Positions 42,003 to 51,434 of a DNA stretch of 64,000 nucleotides are shown here, one piece after another; position 1 is the first letter of the stretch, and the number at the start of each line of letters is the position of its first letter. The DNA comes from Candidatus Brocadia sp. WS118. GTDB lineage: Bacteria; Planctomycetota; Brocadiia; Brocadiales; Brocadiaceae. The DNA is taken from positions 48,738 through 112,737 of the forward strand of contig PHFX01000149.1 of the NCBI GenBank assembly GCA_007618135.1, read 5' to 3'. A program made the translations under genes and the position numbers. The notes beneath the pieces were generated by a model. It did not search any database, had not been told where the DNA came from, and was given only the letters and a program-made list of their open reading frames with translations.

Positions 42003-42965
42003 CTATCCACCCGCCCAAAAACTCGTACTCAAATAACGGTCTCCCCTATCAGGAAAGACCGTAACGACGGTACCGGTCTCAATTTCATTTGCAACCTTTA
42101 AAGATGCAACGAACGCCGCTCCGGAAGAGTATCCCACAAAAAATCCCTCTTCTGCCGCAAGCCTTTTAACAGCCTCATAGGCGTTTTCTGTCTCCACCGA
42201 GATCTTTCTATCAGGAAAATGATCATCATAAATACCAGGGACAACCGAAGTGGCCATGTGTTTCATACCTTCCAACCCGTGAATGGGAGTAGCTGGCTCA
42301 ACTGCGATTACCTGAATATCGGGATTATATTCCTTCAAACGCCGTCCGGTACCCATGAGAGTGCCACTGGTGCCCAAACACGCAACAAAATGTGTCACAC
42401 CACCCGCAGTTTGTTCCCATACCTCCACACCAGTCGTTTCAAAATGCGCCTTCCAATTGGCGTGGTTGTTATACTGGTCTGCATAAAAATATCTTGAAGG
42501 GTTTTCCGTTACAATCCGTTTCGCTTCTGACATAGCGCCATCAGACCCCAGCAACGGATCCGTAAACACCATGGTGGCCCCAAAAGCGCGCACAATCCTC
42601 TTTCTTTCCTCACTGACGTTTAAAGGCATCACCAAAGTCACCCGGTATCCCTTCGTTGCGCCTATGAGGGCATAGGCAATGCCGGTATTCCCTGAGGTAG
42701 AGTCTATAATAATTTTATCCCGGGTTAATCTTCCCGACTTTTCTGCATCTTCTATAATCCGTAACGCAGGACGGTCCTTCACTGATCCGCCAGGATTCAA
42801 CCATTCTGCCTTGACATAGATGTCCACACCCTTATTTTTTAGCCCCTGCGCAACCCTGTTAATCTTGAGAAGAGGGGTATTCCCTATTTTGTCCAAAATC
42901 GAAGCATTTCCAATCTTCTTCGGCAGGTATGTGATATCCTTCTTCTTTGTTACACTGATTGTCAC
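42003..42965 (-). CDS. Cysteine synthase family PLP enzyme
   Basis: The 320-residue protein has the PLP-lysine block NPGGSVKDRPALRI, the STSGNTGIAYALIGA substrate loop and the phosphate loop GTSGTLMGTG. It makes cysteine from an activated serine and sulfide or a thiocarboxylate donor. A GTG at 42965 with GAGG seven bases upstream is chosen; an ATG at 43013 would add 16 residues and overlap the DsrE-like gene by 29 bases. CysM-type use of a protein sulfur donor is suggested by the JAMM neighbour. Confidence 0.87.
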   Translation of the reverse strand: MTISVTKKKDITYLPKKIGNASILDKIGNTPLLKINRVAQGLKNKGVDIYVKAEWLNPGGSVKDRPALRIIEDAEKSGRLTRDKIIIDSTSGNTGIAYALIGATKGYRVTLVMPLNVSEERKRIVRAFGATMVFTDPLLGSDGAMSEAKRIVTENPSRYFYADQYNNHANWKAHFETTGVEVWEQTAGGVTHFVACLGTSGTLMGTGRRLKEYNPDIQVIAVEPATPIHGLEGMKHMATSVVPGIYDDHFPDRKISVETENAYEAVKRLAAEEGFFVGYSSGAAFVASLKVANEIETGTVVTVFPDRGDRYLSTSFWAGG

Positions 42966-42984
42966 GATGCAACCTCGTTTTTCG

Positions 42985-43404
42985 TCATATAAATAACTGG
43001 GTATCTGCACCATCCGCTATTTCCAAAAGAGTCGTCAATCCCAGAATATCGTCTACCCTTGTTTTCACAACGGACTCTTCCAGCTCCATCAGTTTCACGG
43101 CGCCGGTACACGCGTAAACTTTTAAATTCCCCATAGCCCTGACGTCACGAAGCAGCTCTTTGAGTGAAATGGGATTAATCTCCTGCATCCTTTTTAGCAA
43201 TTTTTCACCCTCTGCACCACATTCAGCAGCCAGTCTTGCTGGGTCAAACTCTTCGTTCACAAACCGTTTCAATGCCCAAAAAAAGAGGAAGATATACGTC
43301 TCTCTTCCCATCGAAGCAGCGGTAATAGCCAACGTAATGATCTGATACAATTTATCATACGTTCCGCTATGTGCAAAGATAACAAATTTTTTCTTGTTTT
43401 TCAT
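42985..43404 (-). CDS. DsrE-like protein
   Basis: The 139-residue protein has the DsrE/F fold pattern (FVIFAHSGTYDKLYQIITL, GRETYIFLFFWAL, VYACTGAVKLM). One Cys in VYACTG lies where some DsrE proteins hold a persulfide. The group transfers sulfur or controls peroxiredoxin-like reactions. It lies between the sulfite reductase and the cysteine synthase, so a sulfur-relay role is likely. Confidence 0.78.
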   Translation of the reverse strand: MKNKKKFVIFAHSGTYDKLYQIITLAITAASMGRETYIFLFFWALKRFVNEEFDPARLAAECGAEGEKLLKRMQEINPISLKELLRDVRAMGNLKVYACTGAVKLMELEESVVKTRVDDILGLTTLLEIADGADTQLFI

Positions 43405-43415
43405 TAAAACCTGTG

Positions 43416-44306
43416 TCAGTTTTTCATAAATGCGCCAACAACGTCTTTTTTAAACTTTTCCAAACCAACACGTTCTATGCATGAGCCTATTCTTTCCTTG
43501 GGCTTGCCGTGCTCCTTATACCATTTTACGGTTGCATCAACAAAATCATGCACTTTATTGTCAGGTAAAAAATTTAATACCTGATCAGCCTCCCGCGGGT
43601 GTCTTCCATGTTTTCCACCCGTACGCACCAGCCAGCCCTTTTTTTTGTCTTTCCAGGCGTCCGTAGGGCAGGCCCGAATACAATCGCCACAATACACACA
43701 TTTGGATTCATCAAATACCGGCCTGCCTTCTTTATCTGAGATGATTGCGCCTTCCTGACATGCCTTGGCACACAAAGTGCATCCCGTGCACAAATCCTTG
43801 CTCCATACCGGATAAACCACCCCCTGAAAGCCCAAGTCCATTTCCCGAGTCCTTGTGCAATCAATCGGACAACCAGAAAATCCGATCTTAAATTTATGGG
43901 GACACGGGATGCCAAAAAACTTTTCGTCAACCTCCAACGCCTTGGATTGCGTGTCCATGATCCCATTGGGGTTATATTCACAGCCACCACATGCCGTAGG
44001 CACCCTGACCCTCGGACCGCAGGATGCAACCTTTTGACCCACCACAGCCAACTCTCTTATAACGGCATCAAAGTCATCAATATGCACGCCGACAATCTCC
44101 ACCGATTGTCTAAAACTTAAATGGCAATATCCCATCCGGCTGTATTTTTTTGCAACCTCTGCAATCTTCAACATCTTTTCAGGAGTAATCCGTCCACCCG
44201 GCACTTTTAACCTGACCGTAAAAAGGTCTTTCTGATTCTGTTTGATAAAACCGCCAGATTTCAATTCATTCAGATCTACTCTTTGAGTCGCAGTCTTTTC
44301 AGCCAT
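43416..44306 (-). CDS. AsrC-like sulfite reductase with ferredoxin domain
   Basis: The 296-residue protein has the siroheme reductase half (GYCHLSFRQSVEI, TACGGCEYNPNG, GFSGCPIDCTR) and a two-cluster ferredoxin insert (Cys173/176/179/183 and Cys203/206/209/213). Sulfite reductases use CX5C plus CX3C to bind siroheme-4Fe-4S. Here CX3C is kept (146-150), but the first pair is CX2C (106/109) and the usual second Cys is Asn112. It would reduce sulfite to sulfide with ferredoxin-type electrons. Siroheme synthase lies upstream. Confidence 0.82.
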   Translation of the reverse strand: MAEKTATQRVDLNELKSGGFIKQNQKDLFTVRLKVPGGRITPEKMLKIAEVAKKYSRMGYCHLSFRQSVEIVGVHIDDFDAVIRELAVVGQKVASCGPRVRVPTACGGCEYNPNGIMDTQSKALEVDEKFFGIPCPHKFKIGFSGCPIDCTRTREMDLGFQGVVYPVWSKDLCTGCTLCAKACQEGAIISDKEGRPVFDESKCVYCGDCIRACPTDAWKDKKKGWLVRTGGKHGRHPREADQVLNFLPDNKVHDFVDATVKWYKEHGKPKERIGSCIERVGLEKFKKDVVGAFMKN

Positions 44307-44460
44307 TTAAACTCCTATCATGATGACGTAACTCATCATATCGAAAAATCGATGAATAAATACCAAACACACGGTGCTTTGAATAATACAATCTGTTTTT
44401 TAATCTTAACACGTTAAAAAAAATCTTGCAAGCAAAAAGAAGTCTATAGATTTTGTCGAC

Positions 44461-45102
44461 TTATGTGCCGCCGGACATTTTTTCAGAAACGATCTCCATG
44501 ATCTTCTTTTTTGCCTCCGGTACCCCATCCTGCTTCATGATCTCAAGGATATCAAACCCGGCAATACGCTGTAAGATATCACGTCGTATTGAGTCATCCT
44601 TTATTTCTGAAAGCATCTTTCGGCGCATCTCTGATAAGAGTTTTGTAAATGCGTCATATTCTTCACCGAATTGTCCTTCCAGACATTCTCTGATATTCCG
44701 GGCTAAAGCCGGACTTGCCCCACCCGTTGAGATACTGATGCAAAGATCGCCTCGCTGAATAGATGCTGGCACAATGAAGGAACACAAATCAGGTTTATCG
44801 ACAACATTCACTAAAATTCCGCTCTCAATAGCATCGCTATAAACCCTTTTGTTCACTGCTCCATCGTCCGTAGAGGCAACCACAAGAGCCGCTCCCTTCA
44901 GGATAGCCGTATCGTATTTCTGTTGAACCCGTTCCACTCCCGCCTCTCTTTCCAGTTCCGGACAAAAGTCAGGCGACACTACGGTAACTTTTGCGCCCGC
45001 CTCTTTCAGGCTGCACACCTTGCGCCACGCAATATTGCCACCACCCACTACCACACATTTCTTATCCTGAATGTTCAGGAATACCGGATAATATCTTGCC
45101 AT
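44461..45102 (-). CDS. Precorrin-2 dehydrogenase / sirohydrochlorin ferrochelatase (Met8 type)
   Basis: The 213-residue protein has the Met8/CysG N-terminal NAD-binding fold (VVVGGGNIAWRKVCSLKEAG) and the VNVVDKPDLCSFIVPA and SISTGGASPALARNIRE segments. It oxidises precorrin-2 and inserts iron to make siroheme. The methyltransferase part of CysG is absent. The sulfite reductase just downstream needs siroheme, and 154 bases separate the two genes. It starts nine bases after lysA. Confidence 0.92.
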   Translation of the reverse strand: MARYYPVFLNIQDKKCVVVGGGNIAWRKVCSLKEAGAKVTVVSPDFCPELEREAGVERVQQKYDTAILKGAALVVASTDDGAVNKRVYSDAIESGILVNVVDKPDLCSFIVPASIQRGDLCISISTGGASPALARNIRECLEGQFGEEYDAFTKLLSEMRRKMLSEIKDDSIRRDILQRIAGFDILEIMKQDGVPEAKKKIMEIVSEKMSGGT

Positions 45103-45111
45103 TGTATTGGA

Positions 45112-46404
45112 TCACTCTGAAAAAACTTCACCCTTAACTAAATCCTCGTACATTTCCCGTTTTCTAATAATGCGATATTGATCTCCATCTACCAGCACTT
45201 CACAGGGGCGCGGGCGGGAATTGTACTGAGAACTCATTGAAAAACCATATGCACCGGCGCTGAATATTGCCAGCAAATCCCCCTCCCCTACCTTTGGCAA
45301 CGCCCTTTGGGTAGCAAACACATCGCTGCTTTCACATACCGGACCCACAATATCCACCAAATCCATACCCTTTTTTAACCCTGCTTGCTTAGTATCTTCC
45401 ATCTTTGGCATCTGCATACTCGCATTTACCGGCCATATCCGGTGAAAGGCATCATACAGGGCCGGACGGATTAAGTCATTCATAGCGGCATCGCAAATAA
45501 CAAATTTTTTCCCGTGCAGGGTCTCTTTCGTATACGTCACCCTGGTAACTAAAATCCCGGAATTTCCGGTAATATACCGGCCAGGCTCCATAATAAGATT
45601 ACATTGCATCTCTTTCACGAGTGGAAGAATTTTCGACGCGTAATCCTTTGGCCGTATTACTTCTTCTTCCGTATACGAGATACAATAGCCACCACCTATG
45701 TTCATATACTCAATATCCAGGCCCGCGTCCCTGCACTTTTCAATGAGTTTTACGATCTTCCGGAGGGCGCTCACGTATGGATCAACCGTATAAATTGGAG
45801 AACCCAAATGCACGTGTAATCCGCATAGTTCTATGCCCGAATATTGGGCTGACTGCTTAATAAGTTTTTCTGCCTCGGTAAAATCGATACCGAATTTGTT
45901 CTCCTTTTTCCCCGTCGTAGTCTTTGCGTGGGTTTTTGCGTCAATATCCGGGTTAATTCGCAAAGCTACTTTTGTCACCTTGCCCGCTTCTCTTGCCAGC
46001 CGGTTAATATGCTCAAGTTCCGCCAGAGATTCCACATTAAACATAAAGATATCATTTTCGAGGGCATATCGGATCTCACTGTCTGTTTTCCCTACGCCGG
46101 CAAAGACAATCCTTGATGGATCACCACCAGCCTTGATTACCCTGAATAACTCACCTCCTGAGACCACGTCAAAACCTGATCCCGCCTCTGCCAATATTTT
46201 GCAAATAAAGAGATTAGAGTTAGACTTCACGGAAAAACAGATCAGGGTGTCCACATCCCCGAAGGCGGTCTTTAGCTCATGATAGCGGGCCAAAATCGCC
46301 TTTTTGCTATAGATATAGGCAGGAGTACCCACCTCTGAGATAATATCCTCAATCTTTACCTTCTCGCAAAAGAGCGTCTTGTCCCGGTATTCAAAAGTAT
46401 CCAT
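45112..46404 (-). CDS. lysA: Diaminopimelate decarboxylase
   Basis: The 430-residue fold-type III PLP enzyme has SVKSNSNLFICK with the PLP lysine, the HLGSP segment, the EPGRYI phosphate site and CESSDVFA near the C-terminus. It makes lysine from meso-diaminopimelate in the cytoplasm. Three bases separate it from argH upstream. Confidence 0.95.
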   Translation of the reverse strand: MDTFEYRDKTLFCEKVKIEDIISEVGTPAYIYSKKAILARYHELKTAFGDVDTLICFSVKSNSNLFICKILAEAGSGFDVVSGGELFRVIKAGGDPSRIVFAGVGKTDSEIRYALENDIFMFNVESLAELEHINRLAREAGKVTKVALRINPDIDAKTHAKTTTGKKENKFGIDFTEAEKLIKQSAQYSGIELCGLHVHLGSPIYTVDPYVSALRKIVKLIEKCRDAGLDIEYMNIGGGYCISYTEEEVIRPKDYASKILPLVKEMQCNLIMEPGRYITGNSGILVTRVTYTKETLHGKKFVICDAAMNDLIRPALYDAFHRIWPVNASMQMPKMEDTKQAGLKKGMDLVDIVGPVCESSDVFATQRALPKVGEGDLLAIFSAGAYGFSMSSQYNSRPRPCEVLVDGDQYRIIRKREMYEDLVKGEVFSE

Positions 46405-46407
46405 ACA

Positions 46408-47802
46408 TCATTTCCCCTTTGCAATAATCATTTTCTTTTCCCAATACGCAAGACGTTTTTTTACAAAAGCTGGCGCTGTAGAACCGTAACTCCGGTAATT
46501 CCTGATACAATTCTCCACGCCAAGCACCTTATACACATCCTTTTCAATGGCGGATGAAAATGCCTGAAAACCCTCCAGTTGCAAATCCGTCAGCTTACAA
46601 TGCACCCGAATGCATTCCCGTACAATCTTCCCCACAATCTCGTGCGCCATACGGAACGGCACGCCCTTTTTCACCAGATATTCCGCTAACGCAGTCGCAT
46701 CGATAAACCCCTTCTCACAAGCAGCCGTCATCTGTTCCCGGTTAAAATTCGTATGTGCCACAAGCTCAGCCAGAATGGATACCGATGCCTGAACTGTATC
46801 TGTCGCATCAAAAAGCGCAATCTTATCCTCCTGCATATCTCGGTTGTAACTCAGCGGCAATCCTTTCAGCAAGGTGAGCAAAGCCGTCAAATGGCCATAC
46901 ACCCGCCCACATTTCCCCCTGATCAGTTCAAGCACATCGGGGTTCTTTTTTTGCGGCATGATGCTGGACCCCGTGCAATAGGCATCGCTGATTTCGATAA
47001 ACTTCACCTCGTCATTGCACCAGATAATCCATTCCTCACACAGTCGGGACAGATGCATGGCAATCATAGAGAGGCAAAACGTAAACTCAATACAAAAGTC
47101 CCTGTCACTTACGGCATCCATGCTGTTTTCACAAACCCCTTCAAACCCGAGCAATTTCGCCGTAAAGGCCGGATCGGTTGGAAGCGTTGTGCCGGCAAGG
47201 GCACACGCGCCGAGGGGTGATTTATTGAGCCGGTTAAAACAGTCCCGGAGTCGTGTCGCGTCCCGTTCCAGCATCTCAACATACGCCAGCAAATAATGGG
47301 ATAACAATACCGGTTGGGCATGCTGAAGGTGGGTAAAGCCCGGCATAATGAGACCAAAGAACGTCTTCCCTTTTATTACCAATGCCTTTTGCAACGCTGT
47401 CAAAAGACGTATCGTTGTGTGCGCCTGATCACGCATCCAGAGCCGCAGGTCGAGAGCAACCTGATCGTTCCGGCTCCGGGCAGTGTGGAGCTTTTTGCCG
47501 GCCTCGCCAATCCGGTCAATCAGCGCCGACTCAATATTCATATGAACGTCTTCGAGAGATTCCCTGAACTTGAACTTCCCGGCATCTATTTCAGCAAGAA
47601 TTTCCTGCAGACCTTTGACGATAGCGTCTTTTTCTCTTTCGGTAATGAGCTTGCATTTCGCAAGCATCGTTGCATGGGCAATACTTCCTTCAATATCATA
47701 TTGGTAAAGTCTCCAATCGAAGGAAACTGATTCGGTAAAGGACTCGACAGATGCCGCCGTTTGCTGAGCAAAGCGGCCACCCCAGGGTTTTTTTTGTTTC
47801 AT
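46408..47802 (-). CDS. argH: Argininosuccinate lyase
   Basis: The 464-residue protein has the ArgH start KPWGGRF, the SRNDQVALDLRLW and TGSSIMPQKKNPD signatures and the usual family length. It splits argininosuccinate into arginine and fumarate. The ATG at 47802 (AAAGG about ten bases upstream) is preferred to a longer frame with 36 unrelated residues. It heads the argH-lysA-siroheme unit. Confidence 0.96.
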   Translation of the reverse strand: MKQKKPWGGRFAQQTAASVESFTESVSFDWRLYQYDIEGSIAHATMLAKCKLITEREKDAIVKGLQEILAEIDAGKFKFRESLEDVHMNIESALIDRIGEAGKKLHTARSRNDQVALDLRLWMRDQAHTTIRLLTALQKALVIKGKTFFGLIMPGFTHLQHAQPVLLSHYLLAYVEMLERDATRLRDCFNRLNKSPLGACALAGTTLPTDPAFTAKLLGFEGVCENSMDAVSDRDFCIEFTFCLSMIAMHLSRLCEEWIIWCNDEVKFIEISDAYCTGSSIMPQKKNPDVLELIRGKCGRVYGHLTALLTLLKGLPLSYNRDMQEDKIALFDATDTVQASVSILAELVAHTNFNREQMTAACEKGFIDATALAEYLVKKGVPFRMAHEIVGKIVRECIRVHCKLTDLQLEGFQAFSSAIEKDVYKVLGVENCIRNYRSYGSTAPAFVKKRLAYWEKKMIIAKGK

Positions 47803-48153
47803 ATTCACCCAACCTTTTGCAATATCCTGCCCGCTTATAGCAAAGAGTGTCATGCGGGTATCTACAAAAAATAAAGGAGTAACTATAGCTGAATATACTG
47901 GGAGAGTCAATAGAATTCAACGATTCAGGCGGTGAGATTCTATAGCCATTAACTGCAAAGAAATAAAATAGTATCAATTTAGTATTTAAAAAAAAAATAT
48001 CTTTCAATGGTTCGAGGATTGACATGCTTTTGGTAAATTGATTTTCAAAAGATTCTTTAGTCTTCCGATCCGAGGGGTCTATGGACAATAATTTTCTATT
48101 CTTCTTGAGGACTTCGAGGAGTTGACTAACGTCGTGTTCGTGCTATTCCTTTT
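47803..48153. other. Intergenic region with a degenerate restriction-enzyme tail
   Basis: Between argH and the broken hicA there is no intact gene. On the minus strand bases 48001-48135 encode QLLEVLKKNRKLLSIDPSD and SMSILEPLK, a close but diverged copy of part of the gene at 48580-48948. The frame then runs into stops. A 17-base sequence shared with 55165-55181 lies at 47971-47987. Confidence 0.6.
47971..47987 (+). repeat. 17-base direct repeat, left copy
   Basis: GTATCAATTTAGTATTT is identical to 55165-55181 in the same orientation. The pair brackets the hicAB, AAA-protease and hsdS/rhuM portion of the island. Confidence 0.45.
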
Positions 48154-48383
48154 CTACAACAATCTTGTAAATTCATCAACGGATAAAAGGTGCTTGTTTA
48201 ATGATATGAGACAGTGTAGACCTCTTGATAGGGTTGTGCGCTGTGGGATGTAAGTTTTAGTGTTCTTTCTGTCGTATGCTTTTGCAGACGTATATGACTG
48301 CCTTTTTGCCGGACAATTACCCACCCATCACGACGTAAAGCATTAACGACTTGTCCATAATTCAAATTCGGGACTTTTGTCAT
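48154..48383 (-). pseudogene. hicA: hicA toxin gene broken by two frameshifts
   Basis: The N-terminus is a normal HicA (YcfA-like) mRNA interferase: LNYGQVVNALRRDGW, then RQKGSHIRLQK with the catalytic His. After LKLTS the frame shifts. The next frame gives AHNPIKRSTLSHIIKQA and a second shift gives LLSVDEFTRLL and a stop, together the normal HicA C-terminus. Without the shifts the length would be about 75 residues. The uncorrected frame gives 61 residues with an altered end. Toxin activity is probably lost. Confidence 0.75.
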
Positions 48384-48583
48384 ATTGCAATTTCTAACAC
48401 TTGTGCATCAGGATTAAACCTCAGATCATCGTCAACTGGTTCAAGATACAATTCAATGGCTTCTCTGATATTTTTTAATGCCTCCTCCTTCGTGTTGCCT
48501 TCACTTATACAACCGGGAAGAGAAGGAACGATTGCCGTAAATCCCCCTTCATTACTTGGTTCTAAAATTACTTGAATTTTCAT
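48380..48583 (-). CDS. hicB: HicB-family antitoxin
   Basis: The 67-residue protein has the HicB partial RNase H fold, with EGGFTAIVPSLPGCISEG and KEEALKNIREAIELYLE. It would bind and block HicA. It is upstream of hicA and overlaps it by four bases (ATGA). The C-terminal DNA-binding domain of longer HicB proteins is missing. It is intact while its toxin is broken. Confidence 0.88.
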   Translation of the reverse strand: MKIQVILEPSNEGGFTAIVPSLPGCISEGNTKEEALKNIREAIELYLEPVDDDLRFNPDAQVLEIAI

Positions 48584-48948
48584 CTTTTTATCCTCATAAT
48601 GTTTTTTAAACTAACCACGCATATTTTGTCGTCATTATCACAATTAGACTGATAAAAGTCAACCATTCCCATCATTTGCCTGACGATCTTTATATCTTCT
48701 TCTGTCAGTCCATACAGTCGATCAACGATCTCATCTATCAACTCGTCTGTCTTAAAAATTCTGGCTTTTAATGGTTCGAGGTTCGAAATGCTTTTGATAA
48801 ATTGCTTTTCGAGCATTTCCTGAGTCTTCCGGTCTGACGGATCTACGGAGACATTGTTTCTATTCTTCTTGAGGACTTCGAGGAGTTGATTAAAGTCGGT
48901 TGGATGAAGACTATCATGGCTTTGTCTAGGGCAAATTATATCCATCAA
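48580..48948 (-). CDS. Orphan C-terminal fragment of a type IIG-like restriction/methylase enzyme
   Basis: The 122-residue product resembles the last part of Eco57I/TaqI-type methylase-restriction proteins: a helical LEPLKARIFKTDELIDEIV and the tail RLYGLTEEDIKIV. No catalytic domain precedes it, so it is a remnant or an orphan. It overlaps hicB by four bases. A second diverged copy of its middle part lies on the other side of hicAB at 48001-48135. The N-terminal codons may not belong to the original gene. Confidence 0.6.
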   Translation of the reverse strand: MMDIICPRQSHDSLHPTDFNQLLEVLKKNRNNVSVDPSDRKTQEMLEKQFIKSISNLEPLKARIFKTDELIDEIVDRLYGLTEEDIKIVRQMMGMVDFYQSNCDNDDKICVVSLKNIMRIKR

Positions 48949-49011
48949 AAAGCATTAATTGGTTCCAAATATCCACTTAACCTATAATGACTTGAATTAA
49001 TATCCAAAAGA

Positions 49012-51432
49012 TTATCGAATCCTTATCCTTTCCTGAATTCTTTGTTTAATCTTAGCATACAGTTCTATCTCTTTTTCATGTTCAACGGCAACCACTACAG
49101 CATAGTCTTGTAAATAGTTGTTATCGGTTGCCCACTTGTTTTTGCAAATAATCGCAAGGACAAGCGGTTTATTAATATCAAATGTTGGTTTTCTTTCCCA
49201 TGTCTTTATGCCTTTTTGGTGAACACCAGATTTTCTTAAATTTCCTCCGGGGTTTAAATCTATTTCCTTCAACTTAAGGCCTTCAGGAATAGTGATCGCG
49301 CTTGCATTATCAACCTTTACTTGCTTAAAACAACGTTCAATTTCTTTAATTTCTAAAGAATGGAATAGATGAAATTCCATTATACATCCAAGATAATCAA
49401 TCCTATTTTTGTTTACCAATGGGTCAAAAACCAAAGTTACTGCCAATTGTCTATTCCCGTGTTCATTAATAAATTCTTCTGGAAGATAAAATTGATAGAA
49501 ATGAATACAGTCAAGTTTTATTTTATCATTTGCTATTAGCAACACCCTATTATCTAACGAAAACGTAGCCTTATCCAAAGAAGGTATTCCATATCCATAA
49601 ACATTAAGAAGACTTGCAAGTTCTTCGTTATTGTCGGACAATTTTATATCTTGTAAATAACCGGGTCTTTCAACAGGAATGCTTGCAGATGACAGAACAA
49701 TTGCCTTGATCAGGTTTGTAGAATAATCTGGATATTTATTCCACAAACGAGCAATACAATTTGAAACTTTCGGCGTACTGAAGCTTGTTCCAATGTCAGC
49801 GTTAAATAATCTTCCCTCACGAACAAAATCCTTGTTCAAAGAAATTATTTTACCACCAATATTATTTGCTGGTTGATGACGTCCAGTTATTACATTACCC
49901 CCTATTTCTACCAATTCAGGCTTTACCATGCCCTTATAGCCTGGTCCAACCCTTGTAAAAGGTGAAGGATAGAATGTTTTTGCCGGGGAAGATAAAATGT
50001 CAGACTGGCTTCTCATAGCAGGACCATACGGTGGGGCAATTGACCCAACGGTTAAAGCCAAAGCAGATGAAGCAGGATCGATTATCTTTATGTTATCCTT
50101 GGTTCCATCTTGGAAATGATTCGGATATGCATTTAAGTCAAAATCGTGGTAATTGCCTGTTGATATAACAAAAACAATCTTCAATTCTTTAGCAAGTTCA
50201 TCTACTAAAGATGACAAGTTAAACTGTTTTCTGCCGGAAAATATCCTATTATTTAAATTACCAAAAGAGATATTTACAACTTTGCAATTCGGGTAATTCT
50301 CAGCAACCCACTTAACGGCCTTTTCAAACTGATGCTCAAGAAGTTCTTCTTGGTCATATACTGCCACTGTGGATCCATCCGGCTGCTCTTCGGCGAACAT
50401 AACTTTGGCTGAATATATCCAGACTTCGGGATTGAAATTTTTCCTATCAATGCATTCCTTTACATCTCCATATAAAGCTATACCCGCCACTTTTGTTCCG
50501 TGTCCAACATCGTCTGTTGGTTTGTCTTCTTCGATTTTACTACTGTGTCTTGTAACGATAGCTTTTTCATCACCAACCGCTTTTTCTAAAAGTGGATGGT
50601 TGGAAACAATTCCGGAGTCCATTACAAGTATTCCTATTGCATTATCTGTTGGAGGATTCCCAATTTCCAATTCTTCCTTAGGGACATTGAGTGAGGAAAC
50701 TGTTATATAAGGCTTGGGAGGCCTATCTATCGATGCAATTTCTTTAAACACTGAGATTTCATCAAAAAGAGCCTTGTTCCCATAAACCCTTAAAAGACAA
50801 AAATTGTTGGTGATTAATTTATCTGTAATTCTACCGTTCTTATCCTTAATAAATTTTTCCAATCCCGCAAGGTTGTCACCTCCCTCAATGAAGTGACGGA
50901 GTTTTTGCTTCTCCATCTTCCATATTTCTACATCTAAATAACCGAATTCATCCTTGCCTAAAGGATTTTGCATTAACTGTTTTCCAATTTTTTCTTCTGG
51001 AGGTATATCCGTAAGGGTTTCTATGGCATTGAAAAACTTATACTGTCTTATTTCCTCCGAATAATCTTTTAACTTTTTTGAGAATTCATCCAAGGCCTTG
51101 CTTTCCGCAAAAACAATCCAAAATCCTTTTTTATCAGGAGATGGTGAAATAACTTCGATATTCATACGACTTAATTCATTCCGGAATGATTCCTCATCAA
51201 CATTTTGATTTATTTCTATTTTAAAGATAAGCGAAGGATCAAAATACTTACTATAACGTTCCTTCAAAATATCCTGATTTTGTTTGAGGTTTTGGAATGT
51301 TTTTATTTGAGTCTGGTAGAAATCATTTTTATTCCTTTCCTCAATTGCCTTATATCCACCACCGCCATGTTTCTTTCTATCATATTCCTGATCCATCTTT
51401 GGTAGTTTTAAATGTTCATATTGCTTTGGCAT
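49012..51432 (-). CDS. Subtilisin-like serine protease of an AAA-protease pair
   Basis: The 806-residue protein has an N-terminal region of about 260 residues, then an S8 peptidase with Asp272 (LVMDSGIVSNHP), His311 (DVGHGTKVAG), oxyanion Asn427 (STGN) and Ser550 (GTSFSTP). A beta-rich C-terminus of about 200 residues follows. There is no signal peptide, so it acts in the cytoplasm. The AAA ATPase gene ends two bases before its start. The pairing and the restriction-system neighbours suggest a conflict or defence role; the target is unknown. Confidence 0.85.
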   Translation of the reverse strand: MPKQYEHLKLPKMDQEYDRKKHGGGGYKAIEERNKNDFYQTQIKTFQNLKQNQDILKERYSKYFDPSLIFKIEINQNVDEESFRNELSRMNIEVISPSPDKKGFWIVFAESKALDEFSKKLKDYSEEIRQYKFFNAIETLTDIPPEEKIGKQLMQNPLGKDEFGYLDVEIWKMEKQKLRHFIEGGDNLAGLEKFIKDKNGRITDKLITNNFCLLRVYGNKALFDEISVFKEIASIDRPPKPYITVSSLNVPKEELEIGNPPTDNAIGILVMDSGIVSNHPLLEKAVGDEKAIVTRHSSKIEEDKPTDDVGHGTKVAGIALYGDVKECIDRKNFNPEVWIYSAKVMFAEEQPDGSTVAVYDQEELLEHQFEKAVKWVAENYPNCKVVNISFGNLNNRIFSGRKQFNLSSLVDELAKELKIVFVISTGNYHDFDLNAYPNHFQDGTKDNIKIIDPASSALALTVGSIAPPYGPAMRSQSDILSSPAKTFYPSPFTRVGPGYKGMVKPELVEIGGNVITGRHQPANNIGGKIISLNKDFVREGRLFNADIGTSFSTPKVSNCIARLWNKYPDYSTNLIKAIVLSSASIPVERPGYLQDIKLSDNNEELASLLNVYGYGIPSLDKATFSLDNRVLLIANDKIKLDCIHFYQFYLPEEFINEHGNRQLAVTLVFDPLVNKNRIDYLGCIMEFHLFHSLEIKEIERCFKQVKVDNASAITIPEGLKLKEIDLNPGGNLRKSGVHQKGIKTWERKPTFDINKPLVLAIICKNKWATDNNYLQDYAVVVAVEHEKEIELYAKIKQRIQERIRIR

Positions 51433-51434
51433 AT

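Noticed and set aside
47696..48088. 131-codon frame covering the argH start
   Set aside because: It overlaps the conserved ArgH N-terminus; only the 48001-48135 part is meaningful, as a diverged gene fragment.
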